This document shows, piece by piece, positions 10,661 through 21,322 of a stretch of 43,465 nucleotides of DNA. Location of the stretch: positions 1 to 43,465 of the forward strand of contig JBNGIS010017004.1 of assembly GCA_049999725.1 (NCBI GenBank), in the 5' to 3' direction. Under the pieces are notes generated by a model that did not search any database, was not told the origin of the DNA, and worked only from the letters and a program-made list of their open reading frames with translations. Each line of letters opens with the position of its first letter. The first letter of the stretch is position 1. The position numbers and the translations under genes were made by a program. The DNA comes from Haplomitrium mnioides (Eukaryota; Marchantiophyta; Haplomitriopsida; Calobryales).

Positions 10661-12034
10661 GATACAATGTTGACAAACTTCAAGTGCCCCTTCTTTCAAA
10701 TTTTTATAACTCTATGCCAAAATATCTTGATACATGGATAGTAGCTCCGTATACGCCTCCAATGTAGCTCTAGTTATCTCCTTTGAAACCTTCAAAATTT
10801 TTGAATCAGACTTTGCTATGATATTCACCATTTGAACTTCATTGTCTTTGGAAAATTCTTTTCGCACAACTACCGATTCAACAAAAGGTAGTGGAAGAAT
10901 CGCAACCACACTAGGCTTTCAACTGTATCATCTACTCTTAATGCTAAATCATCAATCATTGTAACATTTTGAAAGTGGATCTCTAGTCTGCCAATCTCCT
11001 TGGGATGTTCCTCCTCTCTAACTTCGGGACGAGGTCCTCTTTGGAATTCTTCAATTATCTCATCTTACAAAAATTGGAAACCCACAATAATATTTTGCTA
11101 CTCAATCTCCACTTCTTATGACCAATTTGAAGTATATCTAAGCATCTCTTCTATTGTTTCTCCTTGATAAACCTCCTTAGTTAATGGCAAAATGATTTAA
11201 GAACTATAACCAAACATCATTTTTTTTCTTCCTATCCATAGCCACTTAAGCTTTATATAGCCAAGGTCTTCCCAACAGTAACAGATATAAACTTACCACA
11301 GATGGCTTAATTACCATATAATCAAACAGAAAAGTGACTCTGCTAATGATTATCAAAACTTCCTTCAATGTCCCAGTTGGAACTACTCTTGTCTGGTCCG
11401 CCATTTAAAGAATCTTACGAGTGGGTTTAAGTTCTTTGACTTCCAAATCATGCATAGTTTTCTTGATCATAATGTTACACCTAGTTCGTCATTGATAGGT
11501 ACTCCTCAAATAATGCATCTTATGATTTCAACATTGGCTTTTGGAGCTTCCATATCATCATGACTTCCACATTTCACTCATGAACTACAAGCATTGCTGG
11601 TTTTCGCATACTAATCTTTAGGCTACTTGCTTTGATTGAGGAAATGTTCTCATCAATTCTTCAAACATAATAGCTTGACAACCTTTGATGCTGGTTGCTA
11701 AGTCATACCCTTTGAGGAATTCATCAACCTTAACCTTTTTGAATTTTTTTTTGGTGGGTTGTAAGTCTTTGGAACAAACTTGTTTATGCAACTTGTTTTG
11801 GAGTTTGGATTGAACTTCTTCAAATATGTCATGTTGTACTTAGGAAAATAGTTTAGGATTATTCTGATCATAGTCTAAATCTTTCAGAACTTCATTAACA
11901 TGCATAGAATAACACTTAAGAATTTTTACATGCAATTTCTTAGAGGTTTCTTTCTGTTTCTAAGGCTTTCTTCTTTGAAGTACTGTGGGTCTGCACTTGA
12001 TAAACTTGATATTCATGATTGGAGCCTTCTTCAA
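10661..12034 (-). pseudogene. Protease and flanking linker of gypsy-2
   Basis: On the minus strand about 11470-11210 reads DLEVKELKPTRKIL, then MADQTRVVPTGTLKEVLIII, DYMVIKPSVVSL and LLLGRPWLYKAKVAMDRKKK (some across stops). This is the protease region of Tat/Athila-like gypsy elements, where LGRPWL is the flap/C-terminal hallmark. The catalytic Asp region just upstream is not readable. About 10660-11200 is a variable linker to RT. About 11480-12034 is Lys/Ser-rich low-complexity linker to Gag, with no domain recognised. Confidence 0.6.
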
Positions 12035-13150
12035 TCAACTTGATATTGAACTCGTCCTCTTTTGGAATTTTAACGTATCAAACATCACATTAAGAGGGTT
12101 GAATTGGCTTTGGACAGTTAGCTCTCTTGTGACCTCCTTCTCTACAATTTCCACACAGTGAGTATTTTCGACCTGCAGCTTCATATGTGAGCATGAATTC
12201 ACAAAGTGATTCGGATCTCCACAATTGAAACATACCAACTTCCTTGGCCCAAACAATCAAACAAGTTGAAGCACTGCTCTAGAAAGGTTTGCTATTGGAA
12301 ATTGATTAGAATACCATTGAGTCTCATCTGGTCCGATAAATGAATAAACCAACTTTGTATCATTTAGATACATAAAATCAAAATTATCTTGTAGATATTG
12401 AACTTGTGGCATTGCCTTCTTTTGATTTCATATTAATTTCATGTTGAATAGCACTCGAAAAGTATCCAATAAAGGTCGTGACCTTTGACAATAAGTACAA
12501 TATATATTATTCCCATCTAACTAACATTTAGATGTAGTATGGTCTTCTCTTGCACAATTTGTACAATAAACTCTTTGTCGTTCTATTGTTGAAGGTCTCT
12601 TACCCTTCAATATAGCCAATCAAATCTCTAACTATAGAAATTTCTTTCCCAAATCCGCCACAACAGACTTCAAAGTCTTGGAACTTGACGTGCAACTTTT
12701 CCTAGTCTTAATGCCTTCTTCAGAATCCGATTCTAATTTTGTTGAATCATTTGTATCAAAACCTGATTTTGATGAAGCAGGCAATTCTTCTTCATAATCT
12801 TCCATCTTCTTCTTAGACTTACTTACTAGGACAATAGAAATTGTGACTTTTTATTCAATATTTTGATTTGAAAGCATAAGTGTCTTCGCTGCATTAATTG
12901 CTTCTTGAAATGTGGTTGGCTTTTGTTGACAACAATATCATTGCATGGACAATCCCAATCCTTTAATATACATTTCAAACATAAATAAATCTCTTAGGTA
13001 AGAATCCAATTTAGAACCAAGCTGCTTCACTGCCTGAGTATACTTCTTGTTCAGACTCAACTTCTTCAAAAATTTGAACGTGTTCTAGGGACAATACTGG
13101 TGGGCTGAGATGAATTGGTGGAGGGGTCTCAAAGTGCAACATAGTATGAA
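12035..13150 (-). pseudogene. Gag C-terminal half of gypsy-2 with two intact CCHC knuckles
   Basis: The downstream knuckle at 12232-12191 is CFNCGDPNHFVNSC and the upstream one at 12565-12524 is CTNCAREDHTTSKC. Both fit CX2CX4HX4C exactly. Between them lies a further CysXXCys pair (YCTYCQRS). Upstream, the segment reading LGLSMQ, then KPTTFQEAINAAKTLMLSNQ (about 12960-12860) is the usual end of a retrotransposon capsid (P.TF.EAI..A). Knuckles bind the genomic RNA. Stops and frameshifts interrupt the frame, and the N-terminal capsid was not recognised. Confidence 0.7.
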
Positions 13151-14962
13151 ACTGCAAATCCCTTCTAGCTTCAAACCATGCAATTCAGGCTACTTCTCTT
13201 CTTCTTTGTCTCTTGTCTTGTTCTTGTTGACTTCAGTTGATTGAAGTGCTACTATCCCAAGGTAGTCTAGACATAAGCTCAAATTTTCCCCCTCTTTGTA
13301 GGACAAGTGTTCTCATCCTGAACTTCCAATCTTTCGATAACTCTGTAGATAAATCTCACCTCCAATCCTTCGATCAAACTTCTTGAGTACTTCCTCCAAA
13401 ATGATATGGCTGACGACTCCGATTGGTGTACCTTGGAATATAGTTCAGATATTTTTCAATCCCATCACCTATGCCAATCAACTCATTCAACTTATAGTGG
13501 TTTTGCAAATCTTCGATTAACTCTTAGATTCTTGGATAATCTTCATAATATTTTAAAGTTCAAATAAAATGACAAATAGAAACCAACTCCACTTCTTTAA
13601 TTTGTTTTGGCATATCCACTTAACCCCAAATTAACTCAAAATCTCTAGGCATCTCCCAATCTCTCCCTTCAAGATCTTCTTCTAGAATGAGATCGACTAG
13701 AAAACGATAGGTCTTGTAAAGTTTGATTGAACTCTCCAAATAAGCTTCAATACCCAAACTAGTATCCAACAAAGCTGATGATAAAAATCGGTTTGGTAAA
13801 TTTCAAAAAAAAATCCGTTAGAAGAAAATTGTTCTTATAATCCCTTCCCCACTTTATTTAGACCACAATCTCTCTTACGATCTATAACGACCAATTATTG
13901 AGATCTCTTTTATCCTTTCATCTCAATTCTTCAAACTTAAATTCATAGCCAATATTTAGTGGTGAGCTTCACAAGTGTCTTCCTTGCAAAGTTTGTTGCC
14001 TTCCTCACAACGACACCCAAAATCTCATGCAGTGACAAGTTGAATCCCGAAACACTCAATTTAACTTCACTTCCAAGTAGACCAAAAGATTCTCTTCTCA
14101 AATTGGATTTCACCTCTCCAAGATCATCTCTCCTAACTTTGTTGCGGATGGTAAACAAGACTTCACACCATTTCCAAAAAGATACATCAGATGAGTCCAA
14201 AAACCCACTAAATCGGCGACCAAGAACCTTTTCGCTACCATCCAATGTCATTTTCAAATAGGAAGTTTGAATGTTTCATTAACCTTTGACTTATCCGCTT
14301 CTTTGGATGTTTGCTTATCAAACACCTTAGTTGACGTCACCCAACAATTCTCAACCAATCACCAATCAGATAGAACTTCGATGTTTCGCTACCCAACGTT
14401 GTTTTCGACAAGGGAGCTTGACCGTCACTCTGATACCCCTCGTCGGACTTGATTGATCATAAGTCCTTTTGATTTTGATTCATCGAATTACACTTTTTCC
14501 ACCACACTTACCTCCATGACTCTCTTGAGCTCAACATGTGTCCGATAAAGAGCTTTGGAATACAACTTCCACCACTTTGAAACTTTCTATTTCTTTGTTT
14601 TTCACTATCTCTCTTCTCCTAATACTAATTGTTGTACACCTTTTATCTCGTGAGCTCGTTGTGAATTTTACTTCTTTGTTGGTGGAATACATGGCTTAAA
14701 GTTATCTGCTTTGAATCGTCTTAACACTTCTTCACTTCCTCCCAAGGAATTACAATAAAGGCTTTCGAATTTCAAGAATTCCACCTTGAGCGGCTGCCTT
14801 GGAAGATTACAAAGATCTTCAACCCATTGGCTGAAGCCTAATCCCGGAGATCCATCAACCTACAAAATTAGTTCTCTCTCTTTAACACCTAGCCAATACG
14901 CATATTTAACAAGGCTTCCTATTCACATTTCCAATCAGATAGGCCTTACAACCAATTCAAGC
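13151..14962. other. Unassigned low-complexity sequence up to the assembly gap
   Basis: Probably the upstream part of gypsy-2 or other repeat debris. A minus-strand open frame at 14257-13943 (KMTLDGSEKVLGRRFSGFLD, SFWKWCEVLF) and an overlapping plus-strand frame of similar length both exist. Neither resembles a family I know. No LTR, TATA box or tRNA was recognised. Confidence 0.4.
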
Positions 14963-15362
14963 NNNNNNNNNNNNNNNNNNNNNNNNNNNNNNNNNNNNNN
15001 NNNNNNNNNNNNNNNNNNNNNNNNNNNNNNNNNNNNNNNNNNNNNNNNNNNNNNNNNNNNNNNNNNNNNNNNNNNNNNNNNNNNNNNNNNNNNNNNNNNN
15101 NNNNNNNNNNNNNNNNNNNNNNNNNNNNNNNNNNNNNNNNNNNNNNNNNNNNNNNNNNNNNNNNNNNNNNNNNNNNNNNNNNNNNNNNNNNNNNNNNNNN
15201 NNNNNNNNNNNNNNNNNNNNNNNNNNNNNNNNNNNNNNNNNNNNNNNNNNNNNNNNNNNNNNNNNNNNNNNNNNNNNNNNNNNNNNNNNNNNNNNNNNNN
15301 NNNNNNNNNNNNNNNNNNNNNNNNNNNNNNNNNNNNNNNNNNNNNNNNNNNNNNNNNNNNNN
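14963..15362. other. Assembly gap of 400 N
   Basis: Exactly 400 consecutive N. The right edge is a (CT)18 tract, a common cause of assembly breaks. Open frames that cross this gap are artefacts of translating N. Confidence 0.99.

Positions 15363-15398
<36 letters not shown>
15363..15398. repeat. (CT)18 microsatellite at the gap edge
   Basis: Thirty-six bases of perfect CT dinucleotide directly following the N run. Its true length is unknown because the gap may hide more of it. Confidence 0.95.
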
Positions 15399-15400
<2 letters not shown>

Positions 15401-15943
15401 CTCACTGACCTTCACAAGCTCTCACATCTCACAACCCCTTCACTTTGTTTCGGCTCCTACTTCCAATATCTCTTTTCAAATGATGGATCTCTCAAATATT
15501 CAAACTAGTGATAATGGAATTAAACTTCGTTGTTTCTCATGAATAGACTACCCTTTGTCTAAAATTTTTAAACGATCTTTTCTTTAACCTCACAGCTTCA
15601 TTACTCAGAAATCCTGACTTAGTCCACTTTCTCTCTTCTCTTCTACATCTGATTGCACACTCTTCTAAATCTTCCTAACTCTTTTTTTTTTCGATTGCAG
15701 CTTTACACATATAGTTTTTGAGGATCTCTCAACTCTTCAAAAATTAAACATGCAACAATTTCAGGAGCCTTAACAAGTGTTGGAATGTCTTTGGTGAATG
15801 CTTTCTTGATTTTACTCAGATACGAGTCTTATTAGATACATTGAAAGACTGTAGAGAAAAGACGATTGGAAAATACAACTAAGGACAAGACTTAACTAAC
15901 TCAAACAACAAGATTTCGAAACCTATCAAAGGACTCTTAAGCC
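15399..15943. other. Non-coding, pyrimidine-rich stretch
   Basis: No open frame, repeat unit or known element was recognised. Composition is CT-rich, like the flanking microsatellite. Confidence 0.5.
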
Positions 15944-17150
15944 CTACAAAGTCGAAGCACTACTTCTGCTAACTTTCTTTGGATCTTCAACTTCTTTACT
16001 ATCCAAAATCTTTTCGGCTGCCTCTCTCCAATGCTTTTCCTCCAGAGCAACCATATGATCTTGACTTTCTGCCACCTCTTGGTTTTCTTCTGCTACATCA
16101 ATGAATATTTGTTGAAGAGTTTGGTCCATTGGGTCCAAGGTATTCGATAGGACTCCTTGCACCTATGCTTCAATCTCCTTGCATCACACGCAACCTTGAA
16201 TAAATCCTTCAAAAACTCTCGTTGATCGCTTTGGAGAGACTTTTGTTGCAAAGCACCCAACTTGGCTTGCAACATTGCCAATCTCTTCACTTCTTCTTCC
16301 TCTTTGACATTTCTTCATAGAACTCTGTCTATTTCATTTCGGTCTTCCTTTACGCATTTACTTGAAATTTCAATTGCTCTATCAAGTATCATCTCTTTAA
16401 AGTTTGGACTCTGTCGCTATCTTATCCTTCTTCCATACTCTTGAATGACACTTCTCATCTTGCGATTTCTCTTTCAACTTTGCCACCTAATCTTCCAATC
16501 TTTGGACATCTATCTGGCCTCTATTGACTTGCTCCTCCAACATCACCACCCAAGCTCTCATCTTCCTAGGTTGTGATATTTCTTGAGCATCCTTAGCCCC
16601 TCGTTGTGCCACAACCAAAGCTTTCTTTAACATTGAACTCTCTACTCTTTCATATAGAGTTTGCATTCTCTAAGCAAATCTCCCAAATCTTCATGTGACA
16701 AGTTAATCTTTGAATTCCTTCATGCTAGCCATCATTATCTAATTCTATATCTTTATCTTTTTTTTTGGCTCCTTTTCTCTCACTCAAAGTTCCTTCATCC
16801 AACTCATCAAATTAGAGCTCCTTGGCCACTTGAGTTACTTACCTTGTCTATTTGGTTTGCATTTCTCCAAGCACTACTACTTCTTCTGCTCCAACCCTCA
16901 CTTCTTTGATTCTGATCACAAAAGGCTGAATAATTCCTTGTACTTCCGCTACTGCCTATGTTGTGATCTCTTCAACATCGATATTTCCTCCTTTCCCTAC
17001 CTCTATTAGAATAGACACTAGAGGAATTATGCTCTTCGCTGATTCAGCTCTTCCACTGCTTGACGTAGGTTCTCTTAAGATTCATCCATCCTCTCAAGAA
17101 TTTCTTGCATTTTTCATTGATTATATTTTGAAGCCCAAAAACTGAAATAT
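15944..17150 (-). pseudogene. Coiled-coil protein remnant (family unknown), inverted relative of 41883-42880
   Basis: On the minus strand the frames MQEILERMDES.ENLRQAVEE (about 17120) and LAMLQAKLGALQQKSLQSDQ (about 16285-16225) run towards DHMVALEEKHWREAAEKIL (about 16050-15990). They are rich in Leu, Glu, Lys and Gln with heptad-like spacing. The last two blocks align with LLQAKLGAWQQDSIRREKRE and DQMAALEE.QWKETAPKMFE at about 42517-42800 on the plus strand. Both copies carry many stops. The role is unknown. It could be the Gag-like or accessory ORF of a repeated element. Confidence 0.45.
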
Positions 17151-18149
17151 ACATCAAAATAAGTTATTTAAAAAAAATTTTGGTTGCACAAACTCTATGT
17201 GCGTATAGACATGGTTCTTCTAAGAACTTTATAATTTTTGAAAAAAAAAAAGAAAAAATGAGGAAAAAACCCAAGCAGACAAGAAGTCAAGAGAATGAGT
17301 TTGGAATCCCAAGATACAATAACCAACAAAACAAAACATTGCATGGATTTTGGAGCTCTATTTTTGAGTTCAAGCAAGAAAGAAGCTTTCTTTTGTAGTT
17401 GAAAGTCTATGTGTGCAAAGGTTAAAGTCAACATATTTTAGAAGGTTTCAGCAATTCAAAATCTTTTATAATTCAGAGAATCATATACGTAAAGGAGTCA
17501 TATTTTGGCATCAAATGGGCTAGTGGCTTTAGAGATTTACTTCAAATTCTAAACATGCAGCATCTTCAAGTTTTGGACCACAGTCTTACAAACTAAAGGT
17601 TTTGAGTTCTACAAGAGAGTCTTTGAGCGATGTAGATTCTAAGCTCTACACAGAAGTCTTTATGTGTAGAAGGTTGAGGGATGTATATCAGAGTTGGTAC
17701 GTGTGGAAGGCTTTGACTTCTACACCAAAGTCTTTGCACACATAGGAATTTAAGTTCAACATCTAAGCACTCGGCAACAAAAACTATGTTGAACATAGGT
17801 TTTAAGTTTCAAAGTAGAGTCTATGCTGCATGAGGTTTTGACTTGTGCATAATAGTTTATTTGCGAAAAGGGTTCAAACTTCTAGATTTGAGTTTAGATG
17901 TGCCTAATGTTCTATTTTCCGCAGCAAACTCTATGCTCGCTTACGATTAGGTTTTTCGAGTCGAAATATAAGAGTAAAAGTGGTATAAAGCTCTTCATCA
18001 GAGTCAAGCACAAAAAAGGTTTCAAGTTTTTTGTCAAAGTCCTTCCAAGCAAAGGATTAAGTAGTTGATTTGGGCATATGCTTTAGCAATACCAAAACAT
18101 TAAACTCCTTTGGAAAACAATAAAAAGCAAAAGAATATAATTATATTTT
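17151..18149. repeat. Non-coding stretch with degenerate CTATGTGTGYAGA-type minisatellite
   Basis: From about 17590 to 17960 a loosely repeated unit of roughly 30-35 bases appears. It looks like 'ctttatgtgtagaaggttga' or 'gagttctacaagagagtcttt', with recurring CTATGT/ACATAGG pieces. It resembles, without being identical to, the array at 37755-38155. The last five bases before copia-1 (18145-18149, atttt) nearly match the bases after its far end (32333-32337, attta), as expected for a decayed target duplication. Confidence 0.45.
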
Positions 18150-18257
18150 TGTTATCGCATGAGCACCGCACACATACACATGGGAGTCTCTAAGACAAAT
18201 GATTAGAATAGACTGTGGATGACTACTTACATAGGGTATATATATGTCCCTATAACA
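18150..18257 (-). repeat. Copia-1 3' LTR (108 bp)
   Basis: Plus-strand ends are TGTTATCGCATGAG and CCCTATAACA, so the element strand begins TGTTATAGGG and ends GCGATAACA. It pairs with 24322-24428 plus 32329-32332. It is unusually short for a plant LTR. Its first eight bases on the element strand (TGTTATAG) equal those of copia-2, showing that the two elements are related. Confidence 0.9.
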
Positions 18258-18294
18258 CTCCCCATTGGCTGATTCTTCTTCTAATAATCAGCCA
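18258..18294 (-). promoter_or_regulatory. Polypurine tract and adjacent hairpin of copia-1
   Basis: On the element strand ATGGGGAG (18265-18258) directly precedes the 3' LTR and is the likely plus-strand primer. Immediately upstream is a 9-bp perfect inverted repeat, TGGCTGATT / AATCAGCCA, with an 11-base loop (18294-18266). Copia-2 has the same arrangement at 32140-32174. Confidence 0.8.
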
Positions 18295-18751
18295 CTTTTA
18301 GGACTATATATTATGTAAGTCCTTAGTTTAAATCCTATTCTATGTGTGGTCTTATTAAAACCCTCCCGCTTTCTTCCGAGGGAAAGAGTGCCACCACATA
18401 ATTTGATATGTAATAATAATAAATATGATGATAGTGTGTGTAAACGTAACAAAAGTCAAAAAATGTCCAAATTTGTTGCTTTGAAAGTAAAGCTAATATA
18501 TGGTGTTGTTGCATAGTGTTGTTGTGTACTCCATAGTTATGTCTTGAAGATCTGTCTGAAAAAATGATGACAGCCTCAAAAGCTGAGAAGTGATGTCAGC
18601 TTCTGATATAATCTTTGTCTGTCATTACTTGTATGACATTTCAGACAGATTATATATCTTTTAAAATAAATGATTGAATATGCAATCCTTGATATTCATG
18701 AATAAAAGTTAGAGAAAAAAAAACAATTATTGCTTGCTTCTTTATTGTAAT
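18295..18751 (-). other. 3' untranslated region of copia-1
   Basis: Non-coding sequence between the end of pol (TGA at 18754-18752) and the hairpin. It includes tgtctgaaa/tttcagaca-type inverted pieces (about 18550-18650). No coding signal was seen. The corresponding copia-2 segment is 31748-32139. Confidence 0.6.
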
Positions 18752-19923
18752 TCAGATAGTCAAACCAAGCCCTTGAATATGTGCAATGTGTAGAGCAGGT
18801 GGAAGTGGTTTGGTGAAGATATCTGCTCTGTTATCTTTACTTGCTATCCATTGGACATTTATTTTGTCACCGTGTTGCTCATGGGTATAAAAGAATTTAG
18901 AGGCAATATGCTTAATCCTGTCATCCTTGATAAAACCTTGAGCAATTTGGTCAACGCATGGTCAATTGTCCTTATATATTATTGTATGGGACAAAAGTAG
19001 AGGTTGCCATGTATTGATGTTAATATGATCAATGAGTTGTCGGAGCCATATACACTTTCTACTAGCCTCATAGAGTGCTATGATTTCTGTTCGGTGCTTC
19101 TCGATGAGATAGCAGTGCTTCCTTTAAGGAAGACGTATCCTGTTTGAGACTTTGCATCATCAGGATCAAATAAATATCCAGCATTGGCATAACCAACAAT
19201 ATCATTTGTTGCATTTCTGAAGAAGAAGAGTCCCATCTCTTTTGCACCTTTCAGGTATCTGAAAATGCATTTGAGTCCATTCCAGTGGCGAATAGTGGGT
19301 TGGGAGCTATGCCTTGCGAGCATGTTTACTGCAAAAGATATATCATGTCTAGTTTTATTTGCAAGGTATATGAGGGCTCCTATTGCTAAAAGATATGGTC
19401 TTTTTGATCCCTGAGTTTGTTCATGTTCCTTTTGCTTTTCAAACATGTCCTTGGTAAGATCCAAAGATCTCATTTCCATGGGAGTGCTCATCAGATGAGT
19501 ATTGTCCATATTGAATTTTTTTAGAATCTTGGTTGTATATGTGGACTGGTGGATCATAATCCCATTAGGCAGACGCTCAAACTGGATGCCAAGATAGAGA
19601 TCAGGTTCTTTGATGTCTTGTATTTCAAATATGTCTTTCAGCTTGGCAATTTTGCTGGCAACTAGAGCTTTTGTGCTAAAAATATTGATGTCCTCTACAT
19701 AAAGTGCAACTATGATGTATTTAGAGCCTTGATGTTTCATGAACATGCATGGAGCAATGTCATCATTTGTAAAATTTAGTGCCATTATCTCTTATTGGAA
19801 TCTCTGGTACCAATTTATGCCACTCTGTTTGAGCCCATATATCGATTTCAAGACTTGAACTGTCATTTGTGTGCCTGATTGATCGATTGGTGAAAAAGAT
19901 GCATTGATTGAATGCTTTTTCAA
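18752..19923 (-). pseudogene. RT C-terminal half and RNase H of copia-1
   Basis: After the repeat array the frame resumes MTVQVLKSIYGLKQSG (Tyr of YGLKQ at 19839-19837), then MALNFTNDDIAPCMFMKHQG. The catalytic box reads YVED at 19701-19690 instead of YVDD, losing one metal-binding Asp. RNase H follows with IVGYANAGYLFDPDDAKSQT, GYVFLKG and, after a frameshift near 19080, EIIALYEASRKCIWLRQLID. The GYADA Asp has become Asn (GYANA). The tail NRADIFTKPLPPALH ends at 18752. This is the polymerase that copies element RNA into DNA, now inactive. Confidence 0.88.
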
Positions 19924-20556
19924 ATTTACATTTTCATGTGGTGTATTTTGACGGTGAGGGACAAAAGGTCCACTCTATTGTTGCTCATGCAACTTGTATG
20001 TATTGGGGACTAAAGATCCTCTACATCTCTGTGTGCTCAACGAATGCGATGGCTAGACTAAAGGTCCTTTGAAATGCTGCTTGCTCAGCGAATGTGTTGG
20101 TTGGACTACAGGTCCTTTGAAATGCTGCTTGCTCAGCAAATGTGTTGGCTAGACTAAAGGTCCTTTGAAATCATTATGCAACTTGCTTTCCATCGTTTAG
20201 CATTGTCTTTTTGACATGAGAACTAAAGGTTCTTTCTGGATTGGTAGGGGCCTTTTCCAAACAGAAGGTCCTTTCATTTGTTGGCCATTGAGGACAAAAG
20301 GTCCTTTTCCTAGATTGAAGTCTTTGTGGACGCAAGGTCCATTCTGAACCATTGTGCCTATGTGGACTAAAGGTCCATTTTTATAGTGCATATCATGAGG
20401 GACAAAAGGTCTAACCTCTGAATTTAGGCCTTGAGAGACAAAAGATCCAATCTCAGTATGTGGGTCATGTGAGACAAAAGGTCTAATCTCAATATTTGAG
20501 CCATAAGAGACAATAGGTCTAATCTCAATATTTGGGCTACTTAGGACTAAAGGTCC
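19924..20556 (-). repeat. In-frame 12-residue then 16-residue GPFV tandem array inside copia-1 RT
   Basis: Units starting with a GPLV/RPFV/GPFV core begin at 20556, 20520, 20484, 20448, 20412, 20376, 20340 and 20304, exactly 36 bases apart. Two further units follow at 20271 and 20232 (33 and 39 bases, total unchanged). Five more begin at 20163, 20115, 20067, 20019 and 19971, exactly 48 bases apart. All share one frame with the RT motif A upstream (Asp codon 20676-20674) and YGLKQ downstream (19839), a distance of 279 codons. Point stops such as TAG for CAG in GPLV.P are decay. Copia RTs normally have roughly 40 residues here. Copia-2 has the homologous array. Confidence 0.92.
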
Positions 20557-21322
20557 ATATGCACTATGGGTGTTCTCCCCTTGAATGTGAAATGCCATTC
20601 TTGGTATTAGTTCGGAAGGTGTCTTCATAAAAATGTAGGTGTCTAGATTACCCTGTAAGTAGGCAGTGATGACGTCCATGATGTGCATGGTAAGATGGCG
20701 TTGAATAGCAAATGCTATCATGTATCTGTAAGTTATAATGTCCATGATAGGTGAGTATGTGAGATCATAATCACGTCCAGGAATCTGAGTGTATTTTTTG
20801 GCCGTAATCTTGCCTTATATCGTATGACATCACCTTTCGCATTATATTTGCGGACAAAAATAAATCTATAATCTGTCAAGTGCATGTCGGGAGGTGCTGG
20901 CATAACAGATCCAAATACTTGTCGTTGTATGAGAGAGTCAAGTTCCAAATTTATTGCTTTCTCCCATTAGGGCCAATCGGTTCTTGATTGTACTTCTCGT
21001 ACAGATAAAGGATCAGGTGTTTCATTGTCTATTGATTGTGATACAGAGAATACAAATAAATCATCCATAATGATTTGGGTTTTGTCCCATATTTGACTGG
21101 TATAGAAATAGTCAATTGCTATTTCATCGTTGTTTGTTGCAACGTGTAATGATGTTGGTGATGTTGGCTTGTTCTTTGAGCCTTTAGGTCTGCCACGCTT
21201 TGCTCTAGGCTATATTTTAATGGCAGGTGCATCAACTTTTTGAAGTCGGGCTGGTGTATTGGCAGCTTCAATATGTGATTTGGTAATGCTGGCTTCATTG
21301 TTAAATGCATCAGGTATTTTGA
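20557..21322 (-). pseudogene. RT N-terminal part and AT-hook-like linker of copia-1
   Basis: On the minus strand the linker carries KRGRPKGSKNKP (about 21212-21175), an AT-hook-like basic motif also present in copia-2. It is followed by WEKAINLELDSLIQRQVFGS and YRFIFVRKYNAKGDVIRYKA, the start of the copia RT domain, then MHIMDVITAYLQGNLDTYIF. In this last block MDV is motif A with its catalytic Asp intact. A frameshift lies near 20800, where RYKARL would continue to VAKGY. The frame then enters the repeat array at 20556 without interruption. Confidence 0.85.

Larger units (their letters stand above)
8277..13150 (-). mobile_element. Gypsy-2: degenerate non-chromodomain Ty3/gypsy element
   Basis: On the minus strand, from high to low coordinates, the order is gag with two zinc knuckles, protease, RT, RNase H and integrase. 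The proteins differ clearly from gypsy-1. The RT has a FLDEFCVHS motif, and the protease and RT resemble the Tat/Athila-like side of the gypsy tree rather than chromoviruses. No LTR was found at either end. The integrase C-terminus is cut at 8277 by the gypsy-1 LTR, and the upstream edge near 13150 is a guess based on where Gag homology fades. Confidence 0.75.

Noticed and set aside
13943-14261. Long open frames on both strands at the same place
   Set aside because: They are mutually antisense, neither matches a family I know, and the surroundings are retroelement debris. They are not listed as a gene.
14786-15508. Open frames crossing the N gap on both strands
   Set aside because: They exist only because N is translated as an unknown residue. 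The flanks are simple CT repeats and show no domain.
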